Source: Anisus vortex
Taxonomy: Eukaryota > Mollusca > Gastropoda > Planorbidae
Direction: 5' to 3'
DNA length: 64,000 nt
Assembly (NCBI GenBank): GCA_949126835.1
Contig: OX421494.1
Coordinates: forward strand, 20,375,196-20,439,195
The translations under genes and the position numbers were made by a program. The notes beneath the pieces were generated by a model. That model had not been told where the DNA came from, did no database searches, and saw only the letters and a list, made by a program, of their open reading frames with translations. Shown one piece after another: positions 1 through 11,546 of the stretch. Positions within the stretch are counted from its first letter, which is position 1. Every line of letters begins with the position of its first letter.

Positions 1-180
1 CGATGTTGACCTGATGTTCTCTTATATTCTTATAAGTTTTGACAGATGTTCCTTCTAGATCTAGATAGATGATTATTACGTCCACTAAAGGGCCCAAAGC
101 TCCTACATGTGAGGCATGGATCGGTCGGTGGCAGGGCTAGAACCCGGGCTGTCGTGGTTGACAGTCCGGTGAAATAACCG

Positions 181-577
181 CAGTACCAGCAGTACCAGCA
201 GTACCAGCAGTACCAGCAGTACCAGCAGTACCAGCAGTACCAGCAGTAACAGCAGTACCAGCAGTACCAGCAGTACCAGCAGTACCAGCAGTACCAGCAG
301 TACCAGCAGTACCAGCAGTACCAGCAGTACCAGCAGTACCAGCAGTACCAGCAGTAACAGCAGTAACAGCAGTACCAGCAGTACCAGCAGTACCAGCAGT
401 ACCAGCAGTACCAGCAGTACCAGCAGTACCAGCAGTAACAGCAGTACCAGCAGTACCAGCAGTACCAGCAGTACCAGCAGTACCAGCAGTACCAGCAGTA
501 CCAGCAGTACCAGCAGTACCAGCAGTATCAGCAGTACCAGCAGTACCAGCAGTACCAGCAGTACCAGCAGTACCAGC
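181..577. repeat. 9-bp minisatellite (CAGTACCAG)n
   Basis: About 44 units of CAGTACCAG, with scattered CAGTAACAG variants and one TATCAG variant. The minus strand is open over it and would read as a Gly-Thr-Ala polymer with occasional Val. This is what any stop-free 9-bp repeat gives, so it is annotated as a minisatellite. The left flank (about 100-175) has a minus-strand tRNA-like B-box (GGGTTCTAGCC when reversed), perhaps a SINE remnant. Confidence 0.95.
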
Positions 578-1149
578 CTGCCTCAAAATGTCTTGGTGTT
601 GTCCCGATGTTGTCCATGTGCATAACAAAAAAATATTTTCTGAACATTCTCGTAAAAACGTTGCGAACATTTGTGTTGGCTTGACTTTTTCATAATAATA
701 TTAAACTAAAATAATAATACTATTTAAAAGAGAAAAAAAAAACAATGAAGTAAAGGTAAATTTATTTCGCAGTACGGGAAATCCCGGCATTGAAGAACAC
801 AAACTCGAATTTGAAAGCACTTAAAAAATTAAAAGGGACAACATTATTCTTAATTATGTTGTAAATGACGCTCCAGTTTATAACCTTAGTATTTAGGCCT
901 ACCCTCTAACATTGCTTTAAATTCTTCGACAACAAATTGCAACAAGGATAGCAATAGTTTATTGTTTTTCATTGATAAAATCATAGCGAATTACTAAACC
1001 GGAAGTATATAGTTAAGTTTGTGATCGGAAATTTCCGAAACAGGAGTTTTTTGAATCATCAAATAGAAGATATAACAAAGCAAGCGGTCCATCTCATTAT
1101 AGTATTTTATTAAAACATGTATGCATTTTACTTGCTATTTCTTCATTAG

Positions 1150-1380
1150 TGCCCCTATTTCTACAAATGATTTTAATGGCTACCTTTACATGTGGCTACA
1201 TTTCTACAATTAGGCCTACTTTAAATGGCTAATTCTACAATATGGGAGTGGCTACATTTCTACACATACTTTTAGTGGCTACCGTTATTTTTTTTCTTGC
1301 TTTATCTACATAATATAGATATAGGCCTACTTTAGTGGTTACCGCTACCTGCACTTTTAGTGGCTACTGTAGGCCCAACG
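1150..1380. repeat. Degenerate repeats of GTGGCTACATTTCTACA type
   Basis: The phrase GTGGCTAC followed by TTTCTACA recurs five or six times with variation, at roughly 40-60 bp spacing and mixed with TAGGCCTAC. It looks like an old, decayed minisatellite. No function is apparent. Confidence 0.55.
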
Positions 1381-1493
1381 TATATATTTTCGTTTAATAT
1401 GACGTAAACGTGATTTCACAAATACATTCACCAAACAGCCTTATCCCAATAGGACCAGGTGGATATTTTTCTCCTCGAGGTTGCCCTTGACCT

Positions 1494-1531
1494 TTTGGGT
1501 TACACCGGGCGCTTTGGGTTACACCGGGCGC
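1494..1531. repeat. Perfect 19-bp tandem duplication
   Basis: Two adjacent identical copies of TTTGGGTTACACCGGGCGC. Confidence 0.9.
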
Positions 1532-2747
1532 TTGCGAAGAAAGCTTTAAAGTTTAGTAGCTGCACTTTAGATGAAACTTTACCACGCCCCCCTTTTGGAA
1601 CGATACATTGCTTTAATCTATCTACTGAGTAAAACATATAATGGTTAAAGTATAAGGTAACATGGTTGTAAATCTGCGGCTCGCAACTTTATTGAACTAA
1701 ACATAACTAATACACAAAGTTTATACAAAAGAGAACATATTAAATCGGTCTAAGAACTTTTTTTTTTGTATTTGGGTGTGTGTTTGGGAAGGGGGGGGGG
1801 GGGTGTTATATTCAAAGTAGATCTATGTAAAAAAAAAACAAAAAAAAAAACAAGCTGGCTTAAAAGTGGGTTTGGAACGGTCAATTTGATTTGTTTGTTT
1901 TGGTTTTTGCGTATGGATGTTTGTGGGGTGCCGGTCTAGTTGGAAATATCGACATGTCTGGATGTTGATGTTGTTCTATATCCTATCGATCTGTCGTCTG
2001 GTTTTATTTTTTACCAGACGAAACTACCTTGAGCTCTTTTTCAAATGTATTTTGTTGATGTGTTCGAGAAACTGTTGAAATGGGTTAGGTCTGGGATCGG
2101 TCGGGGGTGGGGGTGGGGGGGGGGGTTGGAAGAATGGGAGTTGCAGGGGGTGTGGCAGGGGCTCTAAAACCTGGCCCAGATTTCGGATAGACGGAAGGAT
2201 TTTTCTCCCGTAGTCTTGAAGTCTAGATTTAAAGTTCTATGACCCAGCTTTCAGTCATGTTTAATTTTTTTTTTCCTCAATTTTATGAAGTGTCTATACT
2301 GTAAATGGTCTATTTCACATTAAATGCTTAAGTCAATTTAGTTTATCCTTGTTTTCAGACATGTGTCAGTACTTCTATCAGAAGTGTCTTAATTTTTTAA
2401 AATTTCAGCTAAATAACAATTATTCTTGTTGTAATTATAATGGAATCTGAAGGGTGTCCCTGATTCAAACCAAGCTTTGATGGGTAACTGATTTTAGTTG
2501 AGGAAATGTAAAGCAATATGCAGACCAAGAGAACGCGCTGGACAATAATGGTTTTAAAAAATATGTTTGACTAAGACATCTTTACTTTGTTGTAGAAAAA
2601 CAAAGTTTGGAATAAAAGCTCATTGTTGTAGTTGTTGTGGTATTTAACATTTTTTGACAATCCTTGGCTTAACTCTGAGGGGAAATGCTGAGAATCATTA
2701 TTTGTAGTTTACAAACTCCACAGTCTTGCTGTGCTCTTCAAACAGTG

Positions 2748-2819
2748 GTAACTGTTTGTAACTGTTTGTAATTGTTTGTAACTGTTTGTAACTGTTTGTA
2801 ACTGTTTGTAACTGTTTGT
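2748..2819. repeat. 10-bp repeat (GTAACTGTTT)n
   Basis: Seven tandem units of GTAACTGTTT, one of them GTAATTGTTT. Confidence 0.95.
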
Positions 2820-4203
2820 CTAGAATCATTTTTTCCATCGATCTATACACTTTTCTTCATCTGTTCATCAAATGGTAACAGTCGAAACATCGTTTGTGAA
2901 AACTCAGCTGTCCATGTTAAAATGATCCATTCACACACATCATTCACACAGATACTCACACACTCACTGAATTATACACACAGTCATTCACACACAAAAT
3001 CGCTCACACCCTCACATAGACACACATACTCACTCGATGCCACCAAATGCGTACCTGACAGGTGAATAGAAAGAGCGTATCCAAGAACATGCCACTAGAC
3101 AGTGCAGGTAATAAGTACCACCTTTACGCCATAGCATGTATTCACCGAAACCGTGACCGATTAAGAAAGGAGGCTGACTTATATCTGATGTATTACAAAG
3201 CCCCCCCCTCCCAGTCTGGCACCACGTACTAAACATGCTAACATGCTTTGTAAGGAATTGTGAACCTTTCTTTTTAGCATTGGCGCCCCATAGGAGTACG
3301 AACAAACTAATTACACCCCCCTCCCACTCACCATCATCCCTAATCTTCCCAGAAACATCGTGTCGACAGATTTGACTCGTTCCACCTCCAATTTCATCAT
3401 TTATATTTTATAGAAAATAGTTCATTGTTTATATATACAATTTGTACAAAAACATCTTGAGTTATTTGTGGCCTAAGACACAATCTCATTATTCGATAAC
3501 TCCATTGAGTGAAATTGTCTCAAACGAATGTTTTTACTTCACGTTTTTTTTTAACACATTTTTTTCTGTATCGGTAAATTTTCCTAATAAATTGGGCCCC
3601 ACAAAATGTCCAGAAAAAACAACAACATAACAGTTGGAGAAACTGTGGCCTACAAAATAAAGCTGAAAAAACAAATTCAACTTTAAGATAACCCCGAAAA
3701 TGGGCGACCTCTTGGAGTAGACAGTGTCTGGGCCAAACGGAACTCTCCCCACTTTTCCATATCAGTCGATAAATGGATTTGGCATTGATTGCGGACACAG
3801 GGTTGGTAAGGAGAAAAAACAAGAAAACCCTGTAAAAAACCAGTGTTAAAAAAAATGAAAGCCCAGTGTTAAAAATGACAATGCGAAACGGGGGGGGGGG
3901 GGGGGAGGGGTAGTCTTATCGCTGCATTCCTTGGAGTTGTAGAACACGATATCCTTTATAGTTTTACAAACATTCAACTAGATGTAGTGGTTCTGATTAA
4001 CGAATTATTAAACTTTAGTCCAAATATCAACAGTCATGTTAAACACATACATACGTTCTTCATTGAATCCTTGATATTTTTATGCGCAGAACTTTTTTTT
4101 TTCTGTGTTCACGACCCTGGTATTTGAAAATGGTAATTGATCCAATTAAAACAGCTTATGCGGTGTAGACAAGCGTAGTGTACTCTTTCCGTATTTGTCT
4201 TTA
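2820..4203. other. Non-coding stretch, no gene seen
   Basis: Holds a CACACA/CTCACA-rich patch (2930-3035) and a 16-base G run at 3890-3905. Short open frames on both strands around 3440-3820 have no recognisable domain and no splice context that I can support. Confidence 0.55.
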
Positions 4204-4211
4204 TTCACACG

Positions 4212-4536
4212 TAGGGCCGGCTCATCCATATAGGCAACCTAGGCGGCGGCCTAGGGTGCACAATTTTAGGGGGCGCAAAATTGAGGACTTTTCATAATTT
4301 GGGGATTTAAAAATATAAACTAAATTTAAGTTTAGTATTTCTGCGCTCTACTAGCATAGGCAGATGAATTACTAGGTGATGAAAGGCGAAGTATATTTTA
4401 TTTAAGTTGTCTTAGAAAATGGAAAAGTATGCCCTAAGGCCCTAACACTACTCAGCTTCTCGCCGCCGAAGGCACTTTAATGAGGACGAAGAATTTGTTT
4501 TCGCCTAGGGCGTCAAAAACCACAGAGCCGGTCCTA
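4212..4536. mobile_element. 325-bp non-autonomous hAT element with perfect 8-bp TSD
   Basis: The left end TAGGGCCGGCTC and the right end GAGCCGGTCCTA form 12-bp terminal inverted repeats with one mismatch. Both sides are flanked by the same eight bases, TTCACACG (4204-4211 and 4537-4544). Exact 8-bp duplications and ends starting TAG/CAG are typical of the hAT superfamily. The interior has CCTAGGCGG-like palindromic subterminal words and no coding potential. The boundaries are seen directly. The superfamily assignment is inferred from TSD length and TIR style. Confidence 0.85.
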
Positions 4537-4805
4537 TTCACACGCCCATTACGCAACGGGTAGACTTCGGGGATTCGTTATGGTTTTGCTAATCTGACAT
4601 TAGCACAGACACATACCCACACATATACAAAAGGCAGCCCTTATAAGCAATTGGTGAGTCTTAAATAGGCAAATTGGATGCACATTCATTTCCGCTTTAT
4701 TTCCGTAAACAGTCGTATAATTATATTTTCGGCATGTTTCTAGTAATTTACTCTATACGTGTTATTATTTATTATCACTTTTTACATGTTTCAAGTGCAT
4801 TGTGG

Positions 4806-4835
4806 AACTTCCGGTTTCATTTTGTATTGCTTACA
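4806..4835 (+). promoter_or_regulatory. Possible proximal promoter/5' UTR with ETS-like CTTCCGG motif
   Basis: CTTCCGG lies immediately upstream of the ACAATGG start of the tentative exon. ETS-family sites close to the start codon are common in TATA-less animal promoters. This is inference from one motif. Confidence 0.3.
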
Positions 4836-4998
4836 ATGGCGACCATTACGATTGCAAGCAGAGATTTATGCCTTGTTGATCCCTTAACATTCACGGATGT
4901 TGATAAATTCATTGCACATTCAACTGCAAGTTTAGGCCGAATACAAATAAACAAAGGCTATAAGTATTATTGTGAGGATTATGTCTTAAATATTAAAA
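4836..4998 (+). CDS. Tentative first coding exon, possibly of a SWIM-zinc-finger-like protein
   Basis: The ATG at 4836 lies in a good initiation context (ACAATGG, followed by GCG). An ETS-like CTTCCGG motif sits about 25 bp upstream, as in many animal promoters. The frame gives 54 codons and then meets a near-ideal splice donor, AAAA|GTGAGT at 4999, ending in phase 1. The same frame stays open to 5186, so an unspliced 170-codon reading from 4674 is also possible, but the sequence after the donor is less protein-like. The segment DVDKFI followed about 16 residues later by KGYKYYCEDYVLNIK reminds me of the N-terminus of SWIM/YqaJ-type proteins that recur in invertebrate genomes. That is from memory and weak. 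No following exon was identified in the window, and a decayed copy cannot be excluded. Confidence 0.35.
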
Positions 4999-5808
4999 GT
5001 GAGTATGCCAGAAATTATAGCAGAAGGCGGCCATTTTTTAAATTAAATTTAGCGTATAGGATCGGGAGTGAAGTTGCATCCAAAACTTATGCATGCATAA
5101 GATTTAAGACTGGTCAATTGAAAACATTTCCGCAAAATGTTAAACAAAAAACCCTTCAAAATGTGTTTATAGACCTATGGTCTTAATATATGATCGACAT
5201 TTCTCAAGTGTATAACATGATGGCAAACAATAATTTATTAACCACCAAAATTGGACTGTTGGCCTACATGGAGAAGAGTGTTGAGACTTTGAAACTACTA
5301 AACACCTTTAACGCCAAATACATGCAATCAGTCCTATTACCCTTGACTTATCTGACCTCAATGTTTAACCTCCATTGAAAGACGATACGATTCTCACAAG
5401 CACAAAAAGTTCATTCCCACATGCATGTTCACTATCGGGACTACCCAGAAGAAGAAAAAAAAAAACCACAACCTGCAAACAGCAAGTGCTAATACAACAG
5501 TTGTTTTATTTTTATTTTTTTAAATAGCATTGTCTCTTAACGTGAGCAAATGTCTGTGTTGGTTAATCTATACCTCGAGTTGGGCATATGAAGTTGGATC
5601 ATAGCCAGAAATAATTATGTTCATTATATTGGAAACAACACACAAAAAAGAGTAGCGGTGCACTTTTAATATTAATGCAGAGATATAGAGCTATAGTGAT
5701 GTTCCTATTGATTCAATAAACACACACACACACAAGAAATGGGGGGGAAGGGTTGCAATACCATTTCTGAGGGGGGCGGGGTTGCACTACCATTTCTGAG
5801 GGGGGGGG
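4999..5808. other. Non-coding or intronic stretch
   Basis: AT-rich, with a continued open frame to 5186 and another short one at 5190-5378, neither recognised. A (CA)n run sits at 5720-5735, followed by a G-rich partial duplication (GGGGGG...TTGCACTACCATTTCTGAG type). Confidence 0.5.
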
Positions 5809-5856
5809 GGCACGGTGGACGCGTTTGACTGGCGCACCGAATGTACTGGGTTCGAA
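5809..5856 (+). mobile_element. SINE tRNA-like head, interrupted
   Basis: Contains GGCACGGTGGACGCG..., then GACTGGCGCACCGAA, then the B-box-like GGGTTCGAAC. This is the same head found at 28338, 38262 and 63183. It breaks off where the hAT-like end CAGGGCCCTCACA begins, so the DNA transposon appears to have inserted into the SINE. Confidence 0.65.
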
Positions 5857-6290
5857 CAGGGCCCTCACAAGCCTTTGTGGCGCCCCAGGGCAAAAGTTTC
5901 AGCGCCGCCCCCTTGCATACTGTAACTGCTTTGTTTAGTGCAGAGGTTCTCAACGTTTTTCGGCTCACCGCACCCTTTTTCAAATTTTAATCTTTAACTG
6001 CTTACCCTCCCCCCCCCCCCCCCAATCCGAAGTTGAACTAATGAGTCAAAGTTGCCGCATATAATTTGTATAGGCCGACTAGATTTGTATGCAATTTTAT
6101 CATTCTAAAAAGAGCTAAAATATCATAAAAAGAACTGAAATTAATACATTTGTTTAATTGATGTTTAATAAATAATAATAAAAAAATATACTGCAAAAGA
6201 GGTTTTGAAAATAAAACAATTTTAAAGTGAAGCGTGTTCCTGGTATGTTGCTAGTAGTTCGTCTACGTTCCAATAAATATTCAGAATATA
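5857..6290 (+). mobile_element. 5' part of composite hAT element (partner of 56845-59178)
   Basis: Starts CAGGGCCCTCACA and matches 56845-57275 closely for about 430 bp. The match includes the internal junction to a second hAT-like end (AGGTTCTCAAC then TTTTTCGGCTC near 5943), a long C run and the TTAATAC...AATAAA stretch. No right end of this copy was found, so it is truncated or broken. A short segment just beyond it (about 6363-6385) shares AGGCTGTTGGCACGCTGAAA with 14507-14527. Confidence 0.8.
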
Positions 6291-6765
6291 TATTTGAAAA
6301 CTGTAATTTTGGCATAGGTAAATTTGACAAACTTAAAATATTCACTGTCTTTTTTTTTGTGAAGGCTGTTGGCACGCTGAAATTTTCCGAATTTACCTTT
6401 GCCAAAATTACCTTGTCAAAATTACCGTTTCCGAATTGACTCTTGCTGAATTTACCGAACACAGTAAGTACGGTATATGACACTTATTCATGATTAAAGC
6501 CCACAGTCGAATTGTTTTTATGTGTACTATAATATCTTTATGTAATAGCTTAAGTTCTTGACTATGTTATATAACTATTACATTTAATAACAAAAATACA
6601 ATTGCTAAATACATAACATTGCTTTTTATTTATTAAAGTCAAGGATATGTACATTTTGCTGAGTCATCAACAACTTTTTTTGGTCCAAGGAAGTACTCAA
6701 TCGAAGCTTGTTATACCATTGACTGGGTTTCCTATCAGGAAATCTTGAAAATAAAGAAGCAATAA
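6291..6765. other. Non-coding stretch, nothing recognised
   Basis: AT-rich. The short open frames on both strands are made of degenerate AATTTACC/CCGAATT phrases and show no domain. Confidence 0.5.
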
Positions 6766-7060
6766 ACACACACACATACATACATACATACATACACACA
6801 CACATACACACATACATAGACACACTCACAAAAAGACCAATACATACACATACACACGTACACACCGACATACTCATGGACACATACAGATACACACACA
6901 CATACACACACACATAGGCCTACATACATAGACACACTCAGAAATAGACCAATACACATACACACCGACATACACATGGACACATACAGACACACACACA
7001 CACAGACATTCACACCGACAGACACACACTCTCTCACATCTACACACACTCACAGATACT
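6766..7060. repeat. CACACATA/CATACATA-rich microsatellite
   Basis: Mixed (CA)n, (CATA)n and ACACAGACA runs. The minus-strand CVCVCVYV-type frames come from TGTGTG and are not genes. Confidence 0.95.
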
Positions 7061-8110
7061 AGATACCCACAATACATCAATGATTAGCACAACCTTACAG
7101 TGACGTCAAACTCTCATAAATCACACGTCACCGCTTTATCTGGGTGTTGGCTCCGAGTTCTTATATATGTATATATATAATTTCATCTCTGTGAATATTT
7201 AACACAATATTGGTCAGTAGGGTTAGACACAACTAAATCTACGGAGCTCAGGGAGGGTCAACGTACTTGCACGAGGATAGGACAACTTTGACGTTTAAAT
7301 TGAGAAATCGAAATAGACAAAGTATTGATGTTGACATGTATGAAGAAAACTTGACCATAATAGCAAGACAAATTTTGACATCGATATGTGTATGAAAAGA
7401 ATCTTTGACATAACAATAGAAAAATATTGACATGTCTACAGAAAAATTTGACAGAAGAAAAGAAATTATCAGCGTGAGTGACAGACACATTAGCTGGTCG
7501 TGCGTGTGCCGCCTTGGGAATGATTGAATACACAATAGAGCTATGACTATTTACAGAGAGATCGATATACATATCTATATATATATATATATAAAGATCG
7601 TGTTTGTGTCCCCACGGGTCCCCATTGGTCAGTTTGAAAACACGTGTGAGTTTGTGTCACTGACCTTCTAAGGCCTAGGCCTATATACTGTCTAATAAAT
7701 TTTCACATCGGACATGTGTCTTCGCTACCTCAGTGGTTAACGTAGCTGAATGCTAAATCATCTGCTACTCTGGTCCAGAACTCAGGGATTCAAGACACTG
7801 TGGCGGAAGGGGTGGGGGAGGAATGAAGAAGGGCGAGGCTGGGTGCCAGACTATCAGCTTAGGAAGCTATCCAGGTCGTCCTTGAATATTATAATTATCA
7901 GGAAACGTATTCGACGGCGTCTGTTCTTGATAGAGCAAACACAGTGGCACCAAGGGAAAAAATACCAACACTTTTCAAACAAGGGGGAAGAATTGGACTA
8001 AACAATTGGTGAAAGAATATTGTTCAGAAAGGGGAGGTAAACAAAATAAAATAAAAAATTGTTTGTAAAGTAAAATAAAGGAAGAAACCCACTAGACTGC
8101 ATAGTACAGA
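7061..8110. other. Non-coding stretch with a tRNA-like repeat segment
   Basis: At 7608-7760 there is a divergent copy of the family seen at 49750 and 55268 (CACGTGTGA..., then CATGTGTCTTCGCTACCTCAGTGG). The rest, including 7250-7570 with several TTTGACAT-type phrases, shows nothing I recognise. Confidence 0.5.
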
Positions 8111-8210
8111 CATAAACAAAAAGGCAAGTTTGTCATGGAATCGTTTTATAAATGAGCAGCAATAAACAAAAAGGCAAGTTTGTCATGGAATCGTTTGATA
8201 AATGAGCAGC
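8111..8210. repeat. 50-bp tandem duplication
   Basis: Two adjacent 50-bp copies (8111-8160 and 8161-8210) that differ at two or three positions. Both contain GGCAAGTTTGTCATGG and end in AAATGAGCAGC. Confidence 0.95.
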
Positions 8211-9724
8211 AATTATTTTTATTTTTTTATTATAGTATTATTTTCATATGTGGTAAACATATTTGTCACTGTAGATGGAAACTAAATCTTTGCTGGTAAC
8301 CCATTCCCCCACCTCACGGGGCTTTACCATTTGTTATACAACAGCGATTTTTTTTCATTTTACTTGATTGATTGTAAAGATTAATCACCAACGATGTCGA
8401 TGCGTCAATACAGCTCTTCTTACAACAGATGTTTTTAGCAGATTTGCAAGAGTCTGACATTGAAGGGGGTGAGGGGGAGGTTAAAGGATAGGGTGTGGCA
8501 ATAGAAATGTAAGCATTGGTGAAACTGTATTTAAATTGCATGTGTAATTTTCACATCACAGTCATCGCTTTGAAAAAAAAAGATGTAAAAAGAAATGTGT
8601 TTATATGCCAGGGCTGTACAGTGTGTAAAATGTTACACAAGAAGTACCGGTATGAAAACTACTATCCGTGGACCAAATCCGGCCTGTCACAACTCTTATT
8701 TTCCGATCGGCCCACAAATTAATACTGCTATGCCCGCTGTACTGTGGTGTACATGAAAAAGTTTGTCAAAACTTGGTGGTTTGAATTTCAATTATTAAAT
8801 CTTTCCTCACATGCAATTGGTCATTGAACTATTGACCGGAACAGACTAAACAAATGACTACGTTTGTGAGGTACAGCTACCATACAGCAATATATTGATT
8901 ATAATTCATGAAGTGTGTATCAATTTTATTTACAGAGATAAGAGGGTTCTCAAACAGATGAGGACGAATACAATTATGTTGTCAATGTTGTTATAAGAGA
9001 AAGACATCACGGAAAGCTGGTTTTAAAAATGTAAAAAAAAAAAGGGTCCTCCAATTCTTCACCCTACTGCAGACGTGGGGCACACGCCATCGTTTTGAGA
9101 AATAGACACAATCACTTCTGACACACATGATGTGCTGCTGGCGATTCGACACAGCCATCATGCACCGTTACAGCAAGTTACAACACAAACCTAGTTGAAC
9201 AACTGGTCAATACACACGACTACACACGTGCATGTGACGCCGCTCTTCTTGACCGGGATGAATAAGGTGTGTCGCGTCGTGGTAAATTCGTGACCTCGCT
9301 ACGACCTTGAACTTTTTTACAGAGGAAAGTGTTGAGGTAAAAGGTTCATAATATCGGAGATGCAAAATGTTTTTGTTTGTTTTTCAAATAAATTATTTTC
9401 TTTGGTCAACAAGAAGTATGTTATCGGTTACAGTTTCCTGTTTTCAGTACACAACTTGAAAGTTAGAAAAGTGTTCCGTAAACCTTAGTTCCTTGCCAAC
9501 TGAAGCTAGACTTCCGGTTGCAAAATTGTTTAGGGTTTAAAACGGCGAGATGTTTCTACATACGGTAACATTAAACTCAGCATTTCCCAAACGTTTTATA
9601 TTCGTGTTGTCACCCGGTTTTTTTTTTATTTCTCCATTGTAGGCCTACACACTAAGAGTATTTTATCGCATATAAACTAGTCTTAGCTTATATGTACCAA
9701 CTAAATCTAGTCAATAATATTACA
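8211..9724. other. Non-coding stretch, no gene seen
   Basis: AT-rich with no supported exon. The GC-richer part (9060-9320) has no long frame. Confidence 0.5.
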
Positions 9725-10215
9725 TACAAGCCAAATTCCCCGGCGTTGCCCTTGGAAAAAATAAATAGGCCTACAGACTCTAGCTACTTTTGATAATCTT
9801 ATAAACTACAGTGTACAGAAAGCTATAATAAAAATATAATAATTATTTTATTATTATTTGAAAACATTTAGCAAACGAATTTAAAATAAAATTGTAATCG
9901 GACTTTCCCTGGCTGAGAATCGAACACGTCTCCCGCATGCGTCTAAAATATAATTATTCGATTTTACTTACTCAAAACCTTTTAGGAAAGCTTTTTAAAT
10001 TCTGAAATTCTTTACAATCTTTAAAAAAAATAATAATATTTATGGAAATATTTTTAAAAGTAGAAAAAGAAAAAAAAACAAAGTTTTTAGTGGGGAATGG
10101 AACCAAGGTTGTTCGCACAGCAGTCGGGTACGCTTATCACTCAGCTAGGGAGAACACATGCAGAAAGCGAGATCGCAAAAGTAAAATATGAGACAATAAG
10201 GTCACGTGTTTAAAT
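9725..10215 (-). repeat. Dispersed repeat, related to 20385-20730 and 49750-50040
   Basis: The left part (about 9790-10060) aligns with 20390-20700 in the same orientation: ACAGAAAGCTA..., CCCGCATG...GTCTAAAATATAATTATT, TTTAGGAAAGCTT, TTCTTTACAATCTTTAAAA. The right part (10080-10215), read on the minus strand, matches the tRNA-like block of 49760-49890: CACGTGACCTTATTG, then GCTAGCTGAGTG or GCTAGCTAAGTG. This is a middle-repetitive family of unknown class. Confidence 0.65.
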
Positions 10216-10379
10216 TAGCAAATAGGGATCTGAATCCACACACCCAGTCTACTTTAAATATATCGCCTATATATATATTTATTGATAATAAAATATCAAT
10301 GGTTCCACATATCAGTGTTGTGGTTAATTCTTGTTCGTCTCATCTACGTGCCCTGGGTCAGCTGCGACCTCAACTTTAC

Positions 10380-10930
10380 GGAAGGACGGCACAAAACCGT
10401 AGCAGTCTCTCTTATCCAGTCAAGGTTGGATAAATGCAATAGTTGCCTGTGGGATTTGCCCCAGAACCAGCTGCAGAGAGTGCAGAACACCGCGGCGCGC
10501 ATTGTTTCGGAGGTGAGGCGGCAAGATCTTATCTCCCCAACACTAAGGGATCTCCACTGGCTCCCGGTGATAAATCGAATGGAGCACAAAATTATGTCCA
10601 TTACGTACGGATGCTCCTTCCTATCTTCGAGAACTTTTATCAAGGCATGAGCCATCTAGGGAACTGCGCTCTTCATCTCAGTCACTCCTCCAAACTTTCA
10701 GTTTGGATGAATCCAAAAAGAAGTACCTGCGAGTGCGCTCATTTGAATCAGTGGCGCCTACTCTAAGGAACAGTTTATCCAAGACACTGAGAGAATCTGG
10801 GACAAAAGAATCTTTCAAAAAGAACTTAAAGACCTTTTTCTTTGACTAATACATCTGCCACTGCAAATCACACCAAGAGCGCACTTAGCGCACTGAGCAT
10901 GCTAATTGGATAGAAATTTTTATAAGAAAT
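10380..10930 (+). pseudogene. 3' end of a CR1/L2-like non-LTR retrotransposon ORF
   Basis: The + strand encodes the conserved C-terminal end of LINE reverse transcriptase proteins: QSRLDKCNS, a Leu-Pro-Gln block, VQNTAARIV and LHWLPVINRMEHKI. A frameshift near 10610 moves the coding to another frame, which continues APSYLRELLSRHEPSR, then SVAPTLRNSLSKTLRES, then KNLKTFFFD and a stop at 10847-10849. In intact elements these motifs close ORF2, after the catalytic YxDD palm domain. Nothing of the palm or endonuclease is visible upstream, so this is a 5'-truncated, frame-broken copy. The following 80 bp (GCACTGAGCATGCTAATTGG) resembles the 3' UTRs at 32925 and 54990. The clade is inferred from the C-terminal signature only. 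Confidence 0.85.
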
Positions 10931-10947
10931 GCCCATTCTTGTCTTTT

Positions 10948-11059
<112 letters not shown>

Positions 11060-11289
11060 ATAGTCCAGACATTTCTACACATTTTTTGCGACTCGGTAAT
11101 TTTACTTTTATAGACTGGCCCTCCATTTGGTAAACTTTGCATTACAAACATGTCCAGGAAGGCCAGTAACTGCATATTTATATATGATGTTTTTTAATTG
11201 AGACGACTATTTAAATTTGAAAAAAAAGATTTAGTGGCTGGTAATAATAGATTTTATAGTTTCAAATTCGTCATCAGGCAGGTGATGAG

Positions 11290-11546
11290 ATAAATAGATT
11301 TGTTGATGTCTCACTAAGCTCATCATGGTATCCAAGGAACATAAATAGATTTGTTGATGTCTCACTAAGCTCATCATGGTATACAAGGAACATAAATAGA
11401 TTTGTTGATGTCTCACTAAGCTCATCATGGTATCCAAGGAACATAAATAGATTTGTTGATGTCTCACTAAGCTCATCATGGTATACAAGGAACATAAATA
11501 GATTTGTTGATGTCTCACTAAGCTCATCATGGTATCCAAGGAACAT
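11290..11546. repeat. 51-bp minisatellite, five copies in an alternating dimer pattern
   Basis: Five units of 51 bp containing ATAAATAGATTTGTTGATGT and ending in CAAGGAAC. Position 43 of the unit alternates TATCC, TATAC, TATCC, TATAC, TATCC, so the real repeat is a 102-bp dimer. Because 51 is a multiple of three, the minus strand stays open. That open frame is not evidence for a gene. Confidence 0.95.

Larger units (their letters stand above)
578..2747. other. Non-coding stretch, no gene seen
   Basis: AT-rich sequence with no exon-like open frame. It contains poly-A/T runs, a G tract near 1789-1802, and the two small repeat patches listed separately. Confidence 0.6.

Noticed and set aside
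137..670. 177-codon open frame encoding a Gly-Thr-Ala polymer
   Set aside because: It lies over the CAGTACCAG array. A stop-free 9-bp unit is open by construction, and the flanks have no gene features.
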